Assembly (NCBI GenBank): GCA_028289425.1 | Contig: JANQPL010000005.1 | Location: forward strand, 124,001 to 188,000 | Direction: 5' to 3' | DNA length: 64,000 nucleotides | From: Alphaproteobacteria bacterium | GTDB taxonomy: Bacteria; Pseudomonadota; Alphaproteobacteria; JANQMY01 | Shown here: one piece after another, positions 35,204 to 43,862 of the stretch | How positions within the stretch are numbered: the stretch's first letter is position 1 | Layout: each line of letters begins with the position of its first letter | The notes under the pieces: generated by a model | The model's database searches: none | What the model was told of the DNA's origin: nothing | Seen by the model: the letters and a program-made list of their open reading frames with translations, nothing else | Made by a program: the position numbers and the translations under genes

Positions 35204-35551
35204 CAAATTGAAACCCTTGATAACGTCTTCCATGCCCTTGCCGATCCGACGCGGCGCGCCGTTCTTCATCAGTTAAGCGGCGGTGAAGCATCCATTAGTG
35301 AGCTGGCAGAGCCCCACGACATGGCCCTGCCCTCATTCCTGCAACACATCCAAGTGCTGGAGGACAGCGGCCTCATCCGTTCCAAGAAGATTGGACGCGT
35401 GCGCACCTGCCGCATGGAACCCAAGCAATTGTCCAAAGCGGAGCAGTGGATTAGCCGGCAACAGGCGATTTGGGAGGCGCGGCTCGATCGGATGGAAGCC
35501 TATCTGGATGAATTGGAACGAAAGGAACTTCACCGTGGTAAGTCCAAGTGA
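35195..35551 (+). CDS. ArsR-family transcriptional regulator
   Basis: A 118-residue winged-helix regulator: FHALADPTRRAVLHQLSGG, ISELAEPHDMALPSFLQHIQVLEDSGLI and RSKKIGRVRTCRMEP. No metal-binding Cys pairs. It heads an operon with two SRPBCC genes and a DUF1428 gene; the next gene starts inside its 3' end (17-nt overlap). The same partnership occurs at 4040-4827. Likely autorepressor through the twin sites at 35136-35203. Confidence 0.9.
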   Translation: MPNQIETLDNVFHALADPTRRAVLHQLSGGEASISELAEPHDMALPSFLQHIQVLEDSGLIRSKKIGRVRTCRMEPKQLSKAEQWISRQQAIWEARLDRMEAYLDELERKELHRGKSK

Positions 35552-36017
35552 CAGATTGGTGGTGCACGAGACATTCACCCTGGAACGCAACCTCCCACAT
35601 GTACCCGCTCGGGTGTTCTCCGTATGGTCTGATCCAACAGCCAAACGCCGATGGTTCGTGGATGCGGACGGCCCCGAATGGGAAACCCTCGCTTATGAGT
35701 TGGATTTCCGGGAAGGCGGCCGCGAGGTTGGCGAGTTCCGCCACAACGGGAAGGTGGTTCACAGGAGCGACACGGAATACCTGGATATTGTGCCCGATCA
35801 CCGCATCATCTTTGCCTATACGATGATCATCGACGGCCGCCGTATTTCGGCTTCACTCGCAACCGCACAGTTCGTGCCGTCCGGCGGCGGCACGCTGTTT
35901 ACGTATACGGAACAAGCAGCCTATCTGGATCGGTTGGACAAGGCCGAAGCGCGCCGGCATGGCTGGACATTCTTGCTCGATCAGATGACGGCGCAATTGG
36001 ACGCCGCTGGCGCTTAA
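35535..36017 (+). CDS. SRPBCC / AHSA1-type protein
   Basis: A 160-residue START-like protein (HETFTLERNLPHVPARVFSVWSDPTAKRRWF, then ELDFREGGREVGEFRHNG). GTG at 35535 follows AAGGA and lies inside the ArsR gene, so the two are translationally coupled. The family binds hydrophobic ligands; activity here is unknown. A second SRPBCC gene follows 19 bp later. Confidence 0.85.
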   Translation: MVSPSDRLVVHETFTLERNLPHVPARVFSVWSDPTAKRRWFVDADGPEWETLAYELDFREGGREVGEFRHNGKVVHRSDTEYLDIVPDHRIIFAYTMIIDGRRISASLATAQFVPSGGGTLFTYTEQAAYLDRLDKAEARRHGWTFLLDQMTAQLDAAGA

Positions 36018-36036
36018 TGACAAGGGAGTAAGACAA

Positions 36037-36519
36037 GTGGCCGCAGATGATCAAAACCGGGAGATCGTCTTTACCCGATGGCTCGATGCGCCCCGCGACC
36101 TGGTGTGGCAGGTATGGACACATCCGGCCCATGTGGCGGAATGGTGGGGACCAAAGGATTTCGACGTCGCCGGATGCGAGATCGATTTGCGGGTCGGCGG
36201 CGGGTTTCATCTGCGCATGTCAAGCCCCGACGGCACTGTCATTTCGAGCAGGGGAACCTTCATGGAAGTTTTGCCCCCCAAACGGTTCGTGCTGACGGGC
36301 CCACTTGATGCCGACACGCCGTGCGGCGCCGGCGTGCCGCCCAACGCCATCGTCACGCTTAGCCTCGACGAAAAAGGAGGCAGAACCAAACTCACGCTCC
36401 ATACGCGCTTTGAGACGGAAACGGACCGCAGAGCGGCCGAAGAAAGCGGCTTCGCGGAAAGCTGGCCGCAAAGCCTCACCCGCATTGCGGAAATACTTTC
36501 TATACAGATGGCTCAATGA
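36037..36519 (+). CDS. SRPBCC / AHSA1-type protein
   Basis: A 160-residue SRPBCC protein: IVFTRWLDAPRDLVWQVWTHPAHVAEWWGP, then CEIDLRVGGGFHLRM. GTG start at 36037 after AAGGAG. Third gene of the ArsR operon. It is distinct in sequence from its neighbour, so the two probably arose by old duplication or have different ligands. Confidence 0.88.
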   Translation: MAADDQNREIVFTRWLDAPRDLVWQVWTHPAHVAEWWGPKDFDVAGCEIDLRVGGGFHLRMSSPDGTVISSRGTFMEVLPPKRFVLTGPLDADTPCGAGVPPNAIVTLSLDEKGGRTKLTLHTRFETETDRRAAEESGFAESWPQSLTRIAEILSIQMAQ

Positions 36520-36532
36520 AGGAGACGAATTG

Positions 36533-36886
36533 ATGGCTTACGTTGACGGATTTGTCTGCGCGGTGCCCACCACCAACAAAGAAGCGTACAGGAAACACGC
36601 CGCAGAAGCGGCGGCCGTGTTCAAAGACCATGGCGCAACCCAAGTGGTCGAATGCTGGGGCGACGACGTACCGGACGGTGAGGTCACGTCCTTCCCCATG
36701 GCGGTCAAGCGAAAACCGGACGAAACGATCGTCTTTTCCTGGATCGTCTGGCCGTCCAAAGAAGCCCGCGACATCGGCAGTAAGAAATCCATGGAAGATC
36801 CGCGGTTGATTGAGACAGGTAGTGAGATGCCGTTCGATGGTAAACGAATGATCTTCGGCGGTTTCGATACAATCCTCGATGTTTGA
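36533..36886 (+). CDS. DUF1428 family protein
   Basis: A 117-residue protein. YVDGFVCAVPTTNKEAYRKHA, VVECWGDDVPDGEVTSFPMAV, TIVFSWIVWPSKEARD and PFDGKRMIFGGFDTIL are the standard DUF1428 (YbaA-like, dimeric alpha/beta-barrel) blocks. AAGGAGAC precedes the ATG at 36533. Fourth gene of the ArsR operon; DUF1428 and SRPBCC genes are often found together. Role unknown. Confidence 0.9.
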   Translation: MAYVDGFVCAVPTTNKEAYRKHAAEAAAVFKDHGATQVVECWGDDVPDGEVTSFPMAVKRKPDETIVFSWIVWPSKEARDIGSKKSMEDPRLIETGSEMPFDGKRMIFGGFDTILDV

Positions 36887-36980
36887 CGTGCTGCACTGCG
36901 AGCGCAATTGAGCCACATCAAGGACACACATCTCCGCCGCGAGTATTCTGTTCGGAGCTAAAGCTGTTTTGGGGGGCCTT

Positions 36981-37406
36981 ATGCGGCCGATTGTTTGGAT
37001 CGCCCTCATCATCGTTGCGGGAATTGTCGGTTTTTACGCTTTCGTCATCGCAGCGTCCGAATGGGGTGAAGTGGTCACCATCACCACCTACGATGCCACC
37101 GGTACGCCGCACGACACGCGCTTGTGGGTTGTCGACCATGACGGGTCTGAATGGCTGCGCACGGGTCATGACAAAAAGGGATGGTACGCGCGCATTGGCC
37201 AAAATCCGCGCATTGAATATACACGCGACGGCCGCACCGACTCACGGCGTGCGGTGCCTGTGACCGACCTGGGCGTGATCATGGCCATCAACGACAAATT
37301 TGCCCAGAAATATGGACACGCCGACTGGATCGTCGCCCTGTCGGGCGATGCTGCCGCGCGCATCCCTGTGCGTTTGGATCCCCTGGAGACGGCCCCGTCC
37401 ACATAG
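36981..37406 (+). CDS. Unknown protein, one N-terminal membrane helix
   Basis: A 141-residue protein with one N-terminal hydrophobic helix (about 3-22) and a soluble domain: TTYDATGTPHDTRLWVVDHDGSEWLRTG, then WYARIGQNPRIEYTRDG. This recalls the split-barrel (nitroreductase/DUF385-like) proteins that carry a WxR-x-GH...WyrNl..NP-like block, but the match is partial. ATG at 36981 is preceded by GGGGGG; a TTG at 36969 is a weaker alternative. Stands alone. Confidence 0.55.
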   Translation: MRPIVWIALIIVAGIVGFYAFVIAASEWGEVVTITTYDATGTPHDTRLWVVDHDGSEWLRTGHDKKGWYARIGQNPRIEYTRDGRTDSRRAVPVTDLGVIMAINDKFAQKYGHADWIVALSGDAAARIPVRLDPLETAPST

Positions 37407-37517
37407 AGGTCTCGGCCCGCCAAAGCGGCCTAACCCCTTCCCGCAAAAGCAAAAATTCCAGCCTTATTCTAGGGGGCTCTGCACTATGATAGGGCTTCCG
37501 CAGAAGGAGGACCCATC

Positions 37518-37925
37518 ATGGCCAAATCTGCACGGGAAAAGCTTAAGGAGAAGAAAGAGCCCAAAAAAGTCGTCCTGGGAGGCGATTTTTCGGGCATTAA
37601 GGCGGGTCAAAAGATGTTTGTTGCAACGCCGCAAATCGTTGCCGACTACATTCAAAAGATCCCCTACGGAGAAACCCGCACCATCGAGCGGATGCGCAAG
37701 GACATTGCAAAACGCCGCAAATGCGATGCGTCTTGCCCCGTTTCCACCGCTATTTTTGTGCGCATTGCCGCCGAAGCCGCCATCGAAGACATGAGTGACG
37801 GCAAGCTGCCCGATGAGGTTATTCCCTTCTGGCGCTTGATCGCGGGGAAAGATAAAGTTGCAAAGAAACTCGCCATCGACAGCGCGTGGATCGATGAGCA
37901 ACGCGCAAAGGAAAGCGTACCTTAA
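37518..37925 (+). CDS. MGMT-like (alkyltransferase-fold) family protein
   Basis: A 135-residue protein. IPYGETRTIERMRKDIAKR, CDASCPVSTAIFVRIAAEAA and EVIPFWRLI follow the order of O6-alkylguanine-DNA alkyltransferase-like proteins (IPyGxT..., ...NP..i..PChRVv), though the catalytic PCHR is not present: the equivalent is VIPFWRLI. So it is a distant member without the alkyl-accepting Cys in the usual place; CPVS earlier offers Cys residues instead. ATG follows AGAAGGAGG. Function unknown; DNA-repair enzyme activity should not be assumed. Confidence 0.55.
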   Translation: MAKSAREKLKEKKEPKKVVLGGDFSGIKAGQKMFVATPQIVADYIQKIPYGETRTIERMRKDIAKRRKCDASCPVSTAIFVRIAAEAAIEDMSDGKLPDEVIPFWRLIAGKDKVAKKLAIDSAWIDEQRAKESVP

Positions 37926-37926
37926 C

Positions 37927-38460
37927 GTGCAACGCGGTCAGTTCTTGATTGGAGTGATTGTGGGGGGCCTGGCCGGAGGGCTCTTGGGCGTGTGGTTTGT
38001 CTTGCCGGATGTGCGCACCGCCAAAAACGGCTTTGTATTCGATGCCAGCGTCGAAGAAGTTTGGGCTGTCTTCACGGACCCGGCGTCTCAGGCGGAATGG
38101 CGCGGCGACATAAAGAAGATCGAAATGATCTCAGAAGCCGGCCGCCGCCAATGGATCGAGCACCCTCAAAACGGACCGGCCATTCAGTTTACGGAAGTAT
38201 ATGCCGAACCAATGAAGATGTATGCCTTGGAGATGAAAGCGGACGGCGCATTCACTGGTCAGTATACGGCGGAATTTCAAGAACAGGGCGACACGTCGAC
38301 CATTGGGTATTTTTCGGAAACTGTGAAACTGCAGGGCCTCTTTCCGAAGATTATGTCCTATCTCTTTGTCAATCAGCGCGATTTTACCCGCACTTACTGC
38401 CTCAACGCGCAGGCGGAAATCGAGCGCCGGCGCGTGGCAGGTACCGCGACATTGCCTTGA
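37927..38460 (+). CDS. SRPBCC family protein with N-terminal membrane helix
   Basis: A 177-residue protein: one hydrophobic helix (about 5-26, GVIVGGLAGGLLGVWFVL), then a START-like domain (NGFVFDASVEEVWAVFTDPASQAEWRGDI). Probably membrane-tethered. Start placed at GTG 37927 after AAAGGAA; ATG at 37894, inside the previous gene, is the alternative. Lies one base after the MGMT-like gene, so co-transcription is likely. Confidence 0.7.
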   Translation: MQRGQFLIGVIVGGLAGGLLGVWFVLPDVRTAKNGFVFDASVEEVWAVFTDPASQAEWRGDIKKIEMISEAGRRQWIEHPQNGPAIQFTEVYAEPMKMYALEMKADGAFTGQYTAEFQEQGDTSTIGYFSETVKLQGLFPKIMSYLFVNQRDFTRTYCLNAQAEIERRRVAGTATLP

Positions 38461-38505
38461 CCTGTCCAACAGCTCCCGCCAATCGGCGGCAGAGGATAAG
38501 TTTCC

Positions 38506-39702
38506 ATGAACATCGATCTTGAAAGTCCGGCGAGTTTTGCGCGCGGACATCCCCACGCGCAATATGACTGGCTGCGTGAAAATGCGCCAGTCTATTGGCA
38601 TGACGAAAAAGACGGGCCCGGTTTCTGGGTGCTGAGCCGCTATGATGACGTGCAGGCAACGGGCCGAAACCACCAGGCTTTCTCATCGTGCCCGACCATC
38701 ATGATGCAAGATCCTGCTCCCGGCACCGACATGCTGATGGGCGATTATCAGATGATGCTGATGATGGACCCGCCGAAACACACGGCGTTTCGCACCCTGG
38801 TGCGCGGCGAATTCGCGAAAGAACCGGCGGGGCGCATGGGGCCGCGCATCCGGCAACTAGCGACCCAGATTGTCGATGCGGTGATTGATCAGGGCGCGTG
38901 CGATTTTGTCAGCGACATTGCAGGCGAGATGCCGTCATTCGTGATCGCCGAAATGATGGGGCTGCCGTTGGACGACGGACGTGAGCTCTACAAACTGACG
39001 GAGATATTTCACACAGCCCCCGAAGCGCTGGCGGAGGGAGAGGCAGACGCCGCACTCGGTAAGATGTTCGGCTATGCAGCCGACGTCATCAAAGCCAAGC
39101 GCGCAAACCCCGCGGATGACCTGGCGTCAAAACTACTTGCTGCTGAAGTAGAAGGCCGCAAGCTCGACGATGTGGAGTTTCAGCTCTTCTTCATGCTGCT
39201 GGTGGATGCCGGCGGCGATACCACCCGCAATCTCGTGGCAAGCGGTATGTTGGCTTTGATGGAACATCCGGATCAATTGGCCTGGCTCAAGGCCGATGTG
39301 GAAGGCCGCATGGCGTCCGCGCGCGAAGAGCTGCTTCGTTGGTGCAGCCCGGTGATCTATATGCGACGCACTGCCAAGGAAGACACCGAGATTTCCGGAC
39401 AGGCGATTAAGGCCGGCGACAAGGTGATTATGTATTACGGGTCGGCCAATCGCGACAAAGACCATTTCGACAACGCCGACCGGTTGGATCTGGCGCGCTC
39501 GCCAAATGACCATCTTGCCTTCGGCAGCGGCGGTCATGTGTGTCTCGGCCAACACATCGCACGCATAGAGATTGATGCCATGCTGCGGGAGGTTCTGACG
39601 CGCATGGAGAACATTCAATGCACGGAAGCGCCGTTTTGGCTCGAGTCCAACTTTATCTCCGGACCCAAGACGATGCCCGTATCCTTTACGTCGGCCGCCT
39701 AG
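38506..39702 (+). CDS. Cytochrome P450
   Basis: A 398-residue soluble bacterial P450. LLVDAGGDTTRNL (I-helix, oxygen-activating Thr, residues 232-243), EELLR (ExxR, 274-278) and the haem-binding loop FGSGGHVCLGQ with axial Cys346 are all present. It monooxygenates an unknown substrate; the M-D-P-P-K-H-T block is typical of CYP107/CYP125-like bacterial groups acting on steroids, terpenes or fatty acids, but no assignment is safe. No ferredoxin or reductase gene is adjacent. ATG preceded by GAGGATAAG. Confidence 0.95.
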   Translation: MNIDLESPASFARGHPHAQYDWLRENAPVYWHDEKDGPGFWVLSRYDDVQATGRNHQAFSSCPTIMMQDPAPGTDMLMGDYQMMLMMDPPKHTAFRTLVRGEFAKEPAGRMGPRIRQLATQIVDAVIDQGACDFVSDIAGEMPSFVIAEMMGLPLDDGRELYKLTEIFHTAPEALAEGEADAALGKMFGYAADVIKAKRANPADDLASKLLAAEVEGRKLDDVEFQLFFMLLVDAGGDTTRNLVASGMLALMEHPDQLAWLKADVEGRMASAREELLRWCSPVIYMRRTAKEDTEISGQAIKAGDKVIMYYGSANRDKDHFDNADRLDLARSPNDHLAFGSGGHVCLGQHIARIEIDAMLREVLTRMENIQCTEAPFWLESNFISGPKTMPVSFTSAA

Positions 39703-39717
39703 CAGGCCGAATTATCG

Positions 39718-40623
39718 TCAGCGCACATAGAGTTCCATGCCTGCGTCGATCACAGCCTGTTCCCCGTGAGACACAACCACATGGATGCGCGGCAGGGCGT
39801 CGAGAGACTTCAGCCACATCCGCAATTCTTCCATGCGTGCGCCATATTCGGGAACGATCAGTGTACTGTAAGCGGAGGGCTTCGGCGTATTGGAGCGAAC
39901 GTCGTCGACGGTCCACGTAATATCCCCTGCCATGACCCAGATCTTGTCCCCAACCTTGGCGAAATAAACCGTGCTGCCCGGCGTGTGCCCGCCCGCCGCC
40001 ACCGCGACCAGCCCTGGAAAATCCACAATCCGATGAGCACCCGTGCCTTCCATCACCACCCGGCTGACACACTCGGCTTCGTCTAAGTCGGCAAAACCGG
40101 GATTGGTCACGTAGTTGCCCCTGTTTGCTTGATCCTCTGTTTGGAACACGGTGATCTGGTGGGACACGGCCGCGCAAATTTCGCGGATGCCGCCCGTGTG
40201 ATCGATGTGCAAATGGCTGACGGCAATTCCGGCGATCCGGGCGCTGTCCGGTCCCAAACGTGCCGCCGCGGAGCCGTGAAATTCGATCGGGTCCGACCCG
40301 AGAAACCGTTCCATGGTACGCCCGAAGGCGGCCGCCCCCGGTTCATCCATCCCCACTTCGATGAGGAAGATCCGCCCATCGGCCCATTCGATTACATAGG
40401 ACGGGTGAATGACTTTGCGTCCCGCGGCGGTCTGGCTCGCCGTATTGATATACCGAATGCGCACAGGACCATTTTCGGCCGCTAGGGCCGCGTAGATCTC
40501 GCCCCGATCGGGAAGGTCGGGTGCGACCGATTGGATTTCCCAATGCGCCTCCAAAAGAAACAGAACGGCGACGCCAATGATCGCAAGCAAACCAAATAGC
40601 ACTGTGAGCAATAACGTTCGCAT
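39718..40623 (-). CDS. MBL-fold metallo-hydrolase, membrane-anchored or exported
   Basis: A 301-residue metallo-beta-lactamase-fold protein. An N-terminal hydrophobic helix (1-24) acts as signal or anchor. SHLHIDHTGGI gives the HxHxDH zinc motif, and GGHTPGSTVYF and SHGEQAV provide the downstream His ligands. Unlike lactonases, no clear assignment to a substrate can be made. It converges on the P450 gene and diverges from the NTF2-like gene at 40805, with the dyad 40689-40713 between. Confidence 0.87.
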   Translation of the reverse strand: MRTLLLTVLFGLLAIIGVAVLFLLEAHWEIQSVAPDLPDRGEIYAALAAENGPVRIRYINTASQTAAGRKVIHPSYVIEWADGRIFLIEVGMDEPGAAAFGRTMERFLGSDPIEFHGSAAARLGPDSARIAGIAVSHLHIDHTGGIREICAAVSHQITVFQTEDQANRGNYVTNPGFADLDEAECVSRVVMEGTGAHRIVDFPGLVAVAAGGHTPGSTVYFAKVGDKIWVMAGDITWTVDDVRSNTPKPSAYSTLIVPEYGARMEELRMWLKSLDALPRIHVVVSHGEQAVIDAGMELYVR

Positions 40624-40688
40624 CGTTTCACCCCCCGCATCGGATGAGGAGGAGATTAAGAGAGGCCGGGGTCAAAAACCAGCAAGAG

Positions 40689-40713
40689 TATTGTTCGCAT
40701 ATCGAGAACAATA
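40689..40713. promoter_or_regulatory. Inverted repeat in divergent promoter region
   Basis: TATTGTTC (40689-40696), 9-bp spacer, GAACAATA (40706-40713): perfect 8-bp arms between the metallo-hydrolase gene and the NTF2-like gene. Candidate operator for a regulator encoded elsewhere. A TATAGT at 40730-40735 may be the -10 box for the rightward gene. Confidence 0.45.
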
Positions 40714-40804
40714 AGTTACTAGATATCAATATAGTTTTGGCTTTGGAGGCGCCCTATGTTCAGCCTATCGGATCAACCGCACACAGACTTACAGGACGCA
40801 TGCC

Positions 40805-41161
40805 ATGACCACACAAGACATCGCTTTACTTGACGCAGACCTCAACACCATGATTCAGAACGGCGAGGCCCTGGACGCATTCGAGAAATTCTACGCAGAC
40901 ACTGTCGTCATGCAGGAAAACGAACAGGCACCCACCGTTGGAAAAGACGCCAACCGCGAGCGGGAGAAAGCTTTCTTCGCAAGTGTAACCGAGCTTCGGA
41001 AGATTGAAGTCGTCGCTTCAGCCACCCAAGGCAACACCTCGTTTTCCCAATGGTTCATGGACTATACGCACAAGGACAATGGGGACCTTGCCTATCATCA
41101 AGTAGCGGTGCGCACTTGGGAAAACGGTAAGGTCGTTAAAGAAGTTTTCTACTACGGCTAA
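40805..41161 (+). CDS. SnoaL/NTF2-like protein
   Basis: A 118-residue NTF2-fold protein: LDADLNTMIQNGEALDAFEKFYADTVVMQENE, then GKDANREREKAFFAS and WENGKVVKEVFYYG. The fold serves as a small enzyme (ketosteroid isomerase or cyclase) or a binding protein. Ends in front of a good terminator. Monocistronic; possibly controlled through the dyad at 40689. Confidence 0.75.
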   Translation: MTTQDIALLDADLNTMIQNGEALDAFEKFYADTVVMQENEQAPTVGKDANREREKAFFASVTELRKIEVVASATQGNTSFSQWFMDYTHKDNGDLAYHQVAVRTWENGKVVKEVFYYG

Positions 41162-41191
41162 GCGCCGCCGACGTTTCTCTCCTCAAACTCA

Positions 41192-41229
41192 AAGGGTTGC
41201 AGTGTAGTCTGCAGCCCTTCCTCTTTTTC
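41192..41229 (+). terminator. Rho-independent terminator after NTF2-like gene
   Basis: AAGGGTTGCAG, loop TGTAGT, CTGCAGCCCTT (11-bp stem with one G-T pair), followed by TCCTCTTTTT. Confidence 0.8.
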
Positions 41230-41302
41230 GTACCCGGCGGATGAGCCACTGGCAGTCTGTTCGGCAAAATCCCAACCAACTTTTGACACGCCGGTGCGGC
41301 GA

Positions 41303-43498
41303 TTATTGCGGGAATTCGAAGGGCGCGTCCGAAATAAAGCGGTTCAGCACATTGCCGGTAATTTTCGCCACGTTGTTGTCGTAACCATTGTGAGACAAAG
41401 ATCCGGCCCAGGCGATGGAACCAGTGGAAAACACGGCCCCGCCCGAGGGCGTTTCGAAAAAGGTAAGGTCGGCGCGCACTTCCTTGTCCGGACCAAGCGG
41501 CTGGGTCGAGAAAAACTCTTCTTTGACCCGCAACATGTCGGGTGGCATGTCGCCGGCGCTGGCCACCACAAGCGCATGAGCCGGTGAGCCCAAGCGTACA
41601 TCGAAGCGGTCGATCTCTTCGCCACCGGCGGCACCGCCGCGCAACCCAAAATCGCCGATTACCCGGTCCGGCACGCCTTCCATGATGAAGGCGGCCCGGG
41701 GGTCGTCGGCTGCCTTGGTGCGGATATAGGGCCGGGATTCATCGAACCCCTGAGCCGCAAACCCCACGCCCACCAATTGGTTCGGTGCGCGTCGGTTGCG
41801 GCGCCACAGGCCGCCATACTGGCCGTCAAAGGCTTGATAATATTCGCAAGGATCGGCGATCCAGGCCCGCGTGCCGTCCTCTGCACGACGCACTTCCATG
41901 GCGCCCGGCCAGGCTTCGCTAAACGCCACGCGCCAATAAAAGCCATTGCCGCCCATATACATCAAACGCCCGCCGCGCGCGAGACAGGCTTCAAAACTGT
42001 CAAACATTTCCGTGGACAGATATTCGGGATGGGTGCCCGTGACCAGCGTTTGATAGCCGTCCAGCAACGACGCCCCTTCCCGGTGAATATCGTGATCGGT
42101 GATCACGTCATACTCCCATCCCCCTTGCTCCAACCAGTGGAGAATTGCCGTGTCCGCATTGAACGACCACATGCGCACTTCAGGGCGCAGATTCATGACG
42201 GGCCGCAAATAGGACGAGTAATGGATGCCGCTTTTATCCGTGTGGTGATCATAATGAGAGAAGCCAAAGGCGGGCGTATCCACCAGCATTTGCATTTCGG
42301 GCGTCAAGGGCAGATCGCGACCATACAGCACCCGTTGCAAGCGCATGGTGACGGTTTCATTGGCGTAGGCAAGATAAGTGGCAGTCGATGCAATGAACGC
42401 GACGGGTACTTTCTTTTTTTCCCGCTCCGGGATCACGAAGACGGTCACATAATCCGTCTCTTCCCTTTTGCGAATGCGCGCCGCATAGGCGCCGCTGCGC
42501 GTTCCAGCCGGCACGGTCCAGGCGAATGATGGCGCCCACTCCAAATCGTATATGTCATCGTCATGAAAGTGCACCGCCCCATATTCGGTCGGCGCGTTTT
42601 TCCAATCCTGTTCATTCCCCGACCAGCGGAATCCGGCGACGGCACTGGTCGGCAGGTTCTTGAAGCGGCCATCCAGGTGGTTGACCGACAAATCATCAAA
42701 GGTCTGGCTGCCGATACCGGTGGCAAAATCCCAGAATCCGACAACCGATGCATCTTTCGGGTCCGGTTCTTCTTGCCGAATGCACGCCACCAGGCGCTCC
42801 GGCGACACGGCTTTGTTCAACAGGCGCGGGGAATCCAGCCGGCCGTTAAAGTGATGTGTTGAGGGAAAAGAAGAGCTGCCACTGTCTTGAAGCGCCGCAA
42901 ATGCCATTTCTGATGCCGTCAGCGGAGCCGCCGCGACAGTGTCGAATGTTCGGCTCGAGAACAACAGATGCGACCCATCTCCAGCCCCGACCGACTGGGG
43001 TGCTTGGAACAAAGTAAGGGCCCGCGTTGGCGCATCATAGGCAACGCCCACGAAACTCCACCGGTTAAGCGGCACGGCTTGATCAAGTTCAAATAGCTTT
43101 TCAGCACCATCAAGCTGGGCCGTAAGTTTCCCCTCCTCCGTTAACAGAATACACGCACCACGGGTGCCCAGCACCGCCTGGCTTTTGCGGTTCAACGAAG
43201 TGGGGAAAGCGGCACAGCCGAACGAAAACGACGGCAGCGGCGGTACCGCTACGTCCGCCGCCACATAAGCGCAGGAGCCACATTTGATCGGCTGCACCTG
43301 CCCTTGTTTCTCGCCGGCGAATTCCGACGGCACTTCCTCCAAAACAAGACCCGGCGACCCTTCTTCCCGGCTGCCATGGATGATCCGTACGAGATCCGCT
43401 TCATAAGCGCCACCGTCAGCGCTGTGCACCATGAACCGGACGGTATCACCCGGCCGTACACTGATTTTGTCGCGATATCCCGCTAGCGTTTTCTTCAT
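41303..43498 (-). CDS. N,N-dimethylformamidase large-subunit-like protein
   Basis: A 731-residue protein resembling the large (beta) subunit of N,N-dimethylformamidase, which hydrolyses DMF to dimethylamine and formate. The N-terminal half has a LamG/concanavalin-like domain (NRWSFVGVAYDAPTRALTLFQ, VVGFWDFATGIGSQTF); the C-terminal half has the DMFase beta-subunit core (LTPEMQMLVDTPAFGFSHYDHHTDKSGIHYS, DVITDHDIHREGASLL, GTHPEYLSTEM, GGRLMYMGGNGFYWRV). No small-subunit gene is adjacent, so the true substrate may be another amide. ATG at 43498. Stands alone; DMF use by the host is not implied. Confidence 0.85.
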   Translation of the reverse strand: MKKTLAGYRDKISVRPGDTVRFMVHSADGGAYEADLVRIIHGSREEGSPGLVLEEVPSEFAGEKQGQVQPIKCGSCAYVAADVAVPPLPSFSFGCAAFPTSLNRKSQAVLGTRGACILLTEEGKLTAQLDGAEKLFELDQAVPLNRWSFVGVAYDAPTRALTLFQAPQSVGAGDGSHLLFSSRTFDTVAAAPLTASEMAFAALQDSGSSSFPSTHHFNGRLDSPRLLNKAVSPERLVACIRQEEPDPKDASVVGFWDFATGIGSQTFDDLSVNHLDGRFKNLPTSAVAGFRWSGNEQDWKNAPTEYGAVHFHDDDIYDLEWAPSFAWTVPAGTRSGAYAARIRKREETDYVTVFVIPEREKKKVPVAFIASTATYLAYANETVTMRLQRVLYGRDLPLTPEMQMLVDTPAFGFSHYDHHTDKSGIHYSSYLRPVMNLRPEVRMWSFNADTAILHWLEQGGWEYDVITDHDIHREGASLLDGYQTLVTGTHPEYLSTEMFDSFEACLARGGRLMYMGGNGFYWRVAFSEAWPGAMEVRRAEDGTRAWIADPCEYYQAFDGQYGGLWRRNRRAPNQLVGVGFAAQGFDESRPYIRTKAADDPRAAFIMEGVPDRVIGDFGLRGGAAGGEEIDRFDVRLGSPAHALVVASAGDMPPDMLRVKEEFFSTQPLGPDKEVRADLTFFETPSGGAVFSTGSIAWAGSLSHNGYDNNVAKITGNVLNRFISDAPFEFPQ

Positions 43499-43679
43499 AA
43501 ATGCCGTCTCTTAGCCGGAACGAGAGCGTTCCATTCTATATAATGGAGCGCCTACGGAAAACCTGGCGTAGTCGTGGTGCTCTTTCTATGATGCAATAGT
43601 TATACGGGCGATGCTGGGGGTTGACACATAATACACCTCGCGGCCACGGCATTATCCGTATTAAATCGGCCAGCAAATT

Positions 43680-43859
43680 GTGTTGACGTACAACGGAAAC
43701 ATGTTGGCCTGGGCGCGCAACATTTTCAGCGACGAAGCGTTTCACGATCAGACGCTCTATGGATTCTACGCCACAATCACCACCTTTGCAGAGGACCAAG
43801 TGCGCGATGTAAATCTGAAGACGCTAGCCCGGCTGGCGAAACATCTGCCGACCAATTAG
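43680..43859 (+). CDS. Small ORF, 59 codons, possible gene remnant
   Basis: Between the dimethylformamidase-like gene and the next gene, a frame with GTG at 43680 (or ATG at 43701) encodes a helical peptide (GNMLAWARNIFSDEAFH, then ATITTFAEDQVRDVNLKTLA, ending HLPTN). GC-rich third positions make it look like real or former coding DNA, but no ribosome site or promoter is convincing, so it may be the 3' remnant of a larger gene. The remaining gap 43499-43679 holds nothing else recognised. Confidence 0.3.
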   Translation: MLTYNGNMLAWARNIFSDEAFHDQTLYGFYATITTFAEDQVRDVNLKTLARLAKHLPTN

Positions 43860-43862
43860 GTC

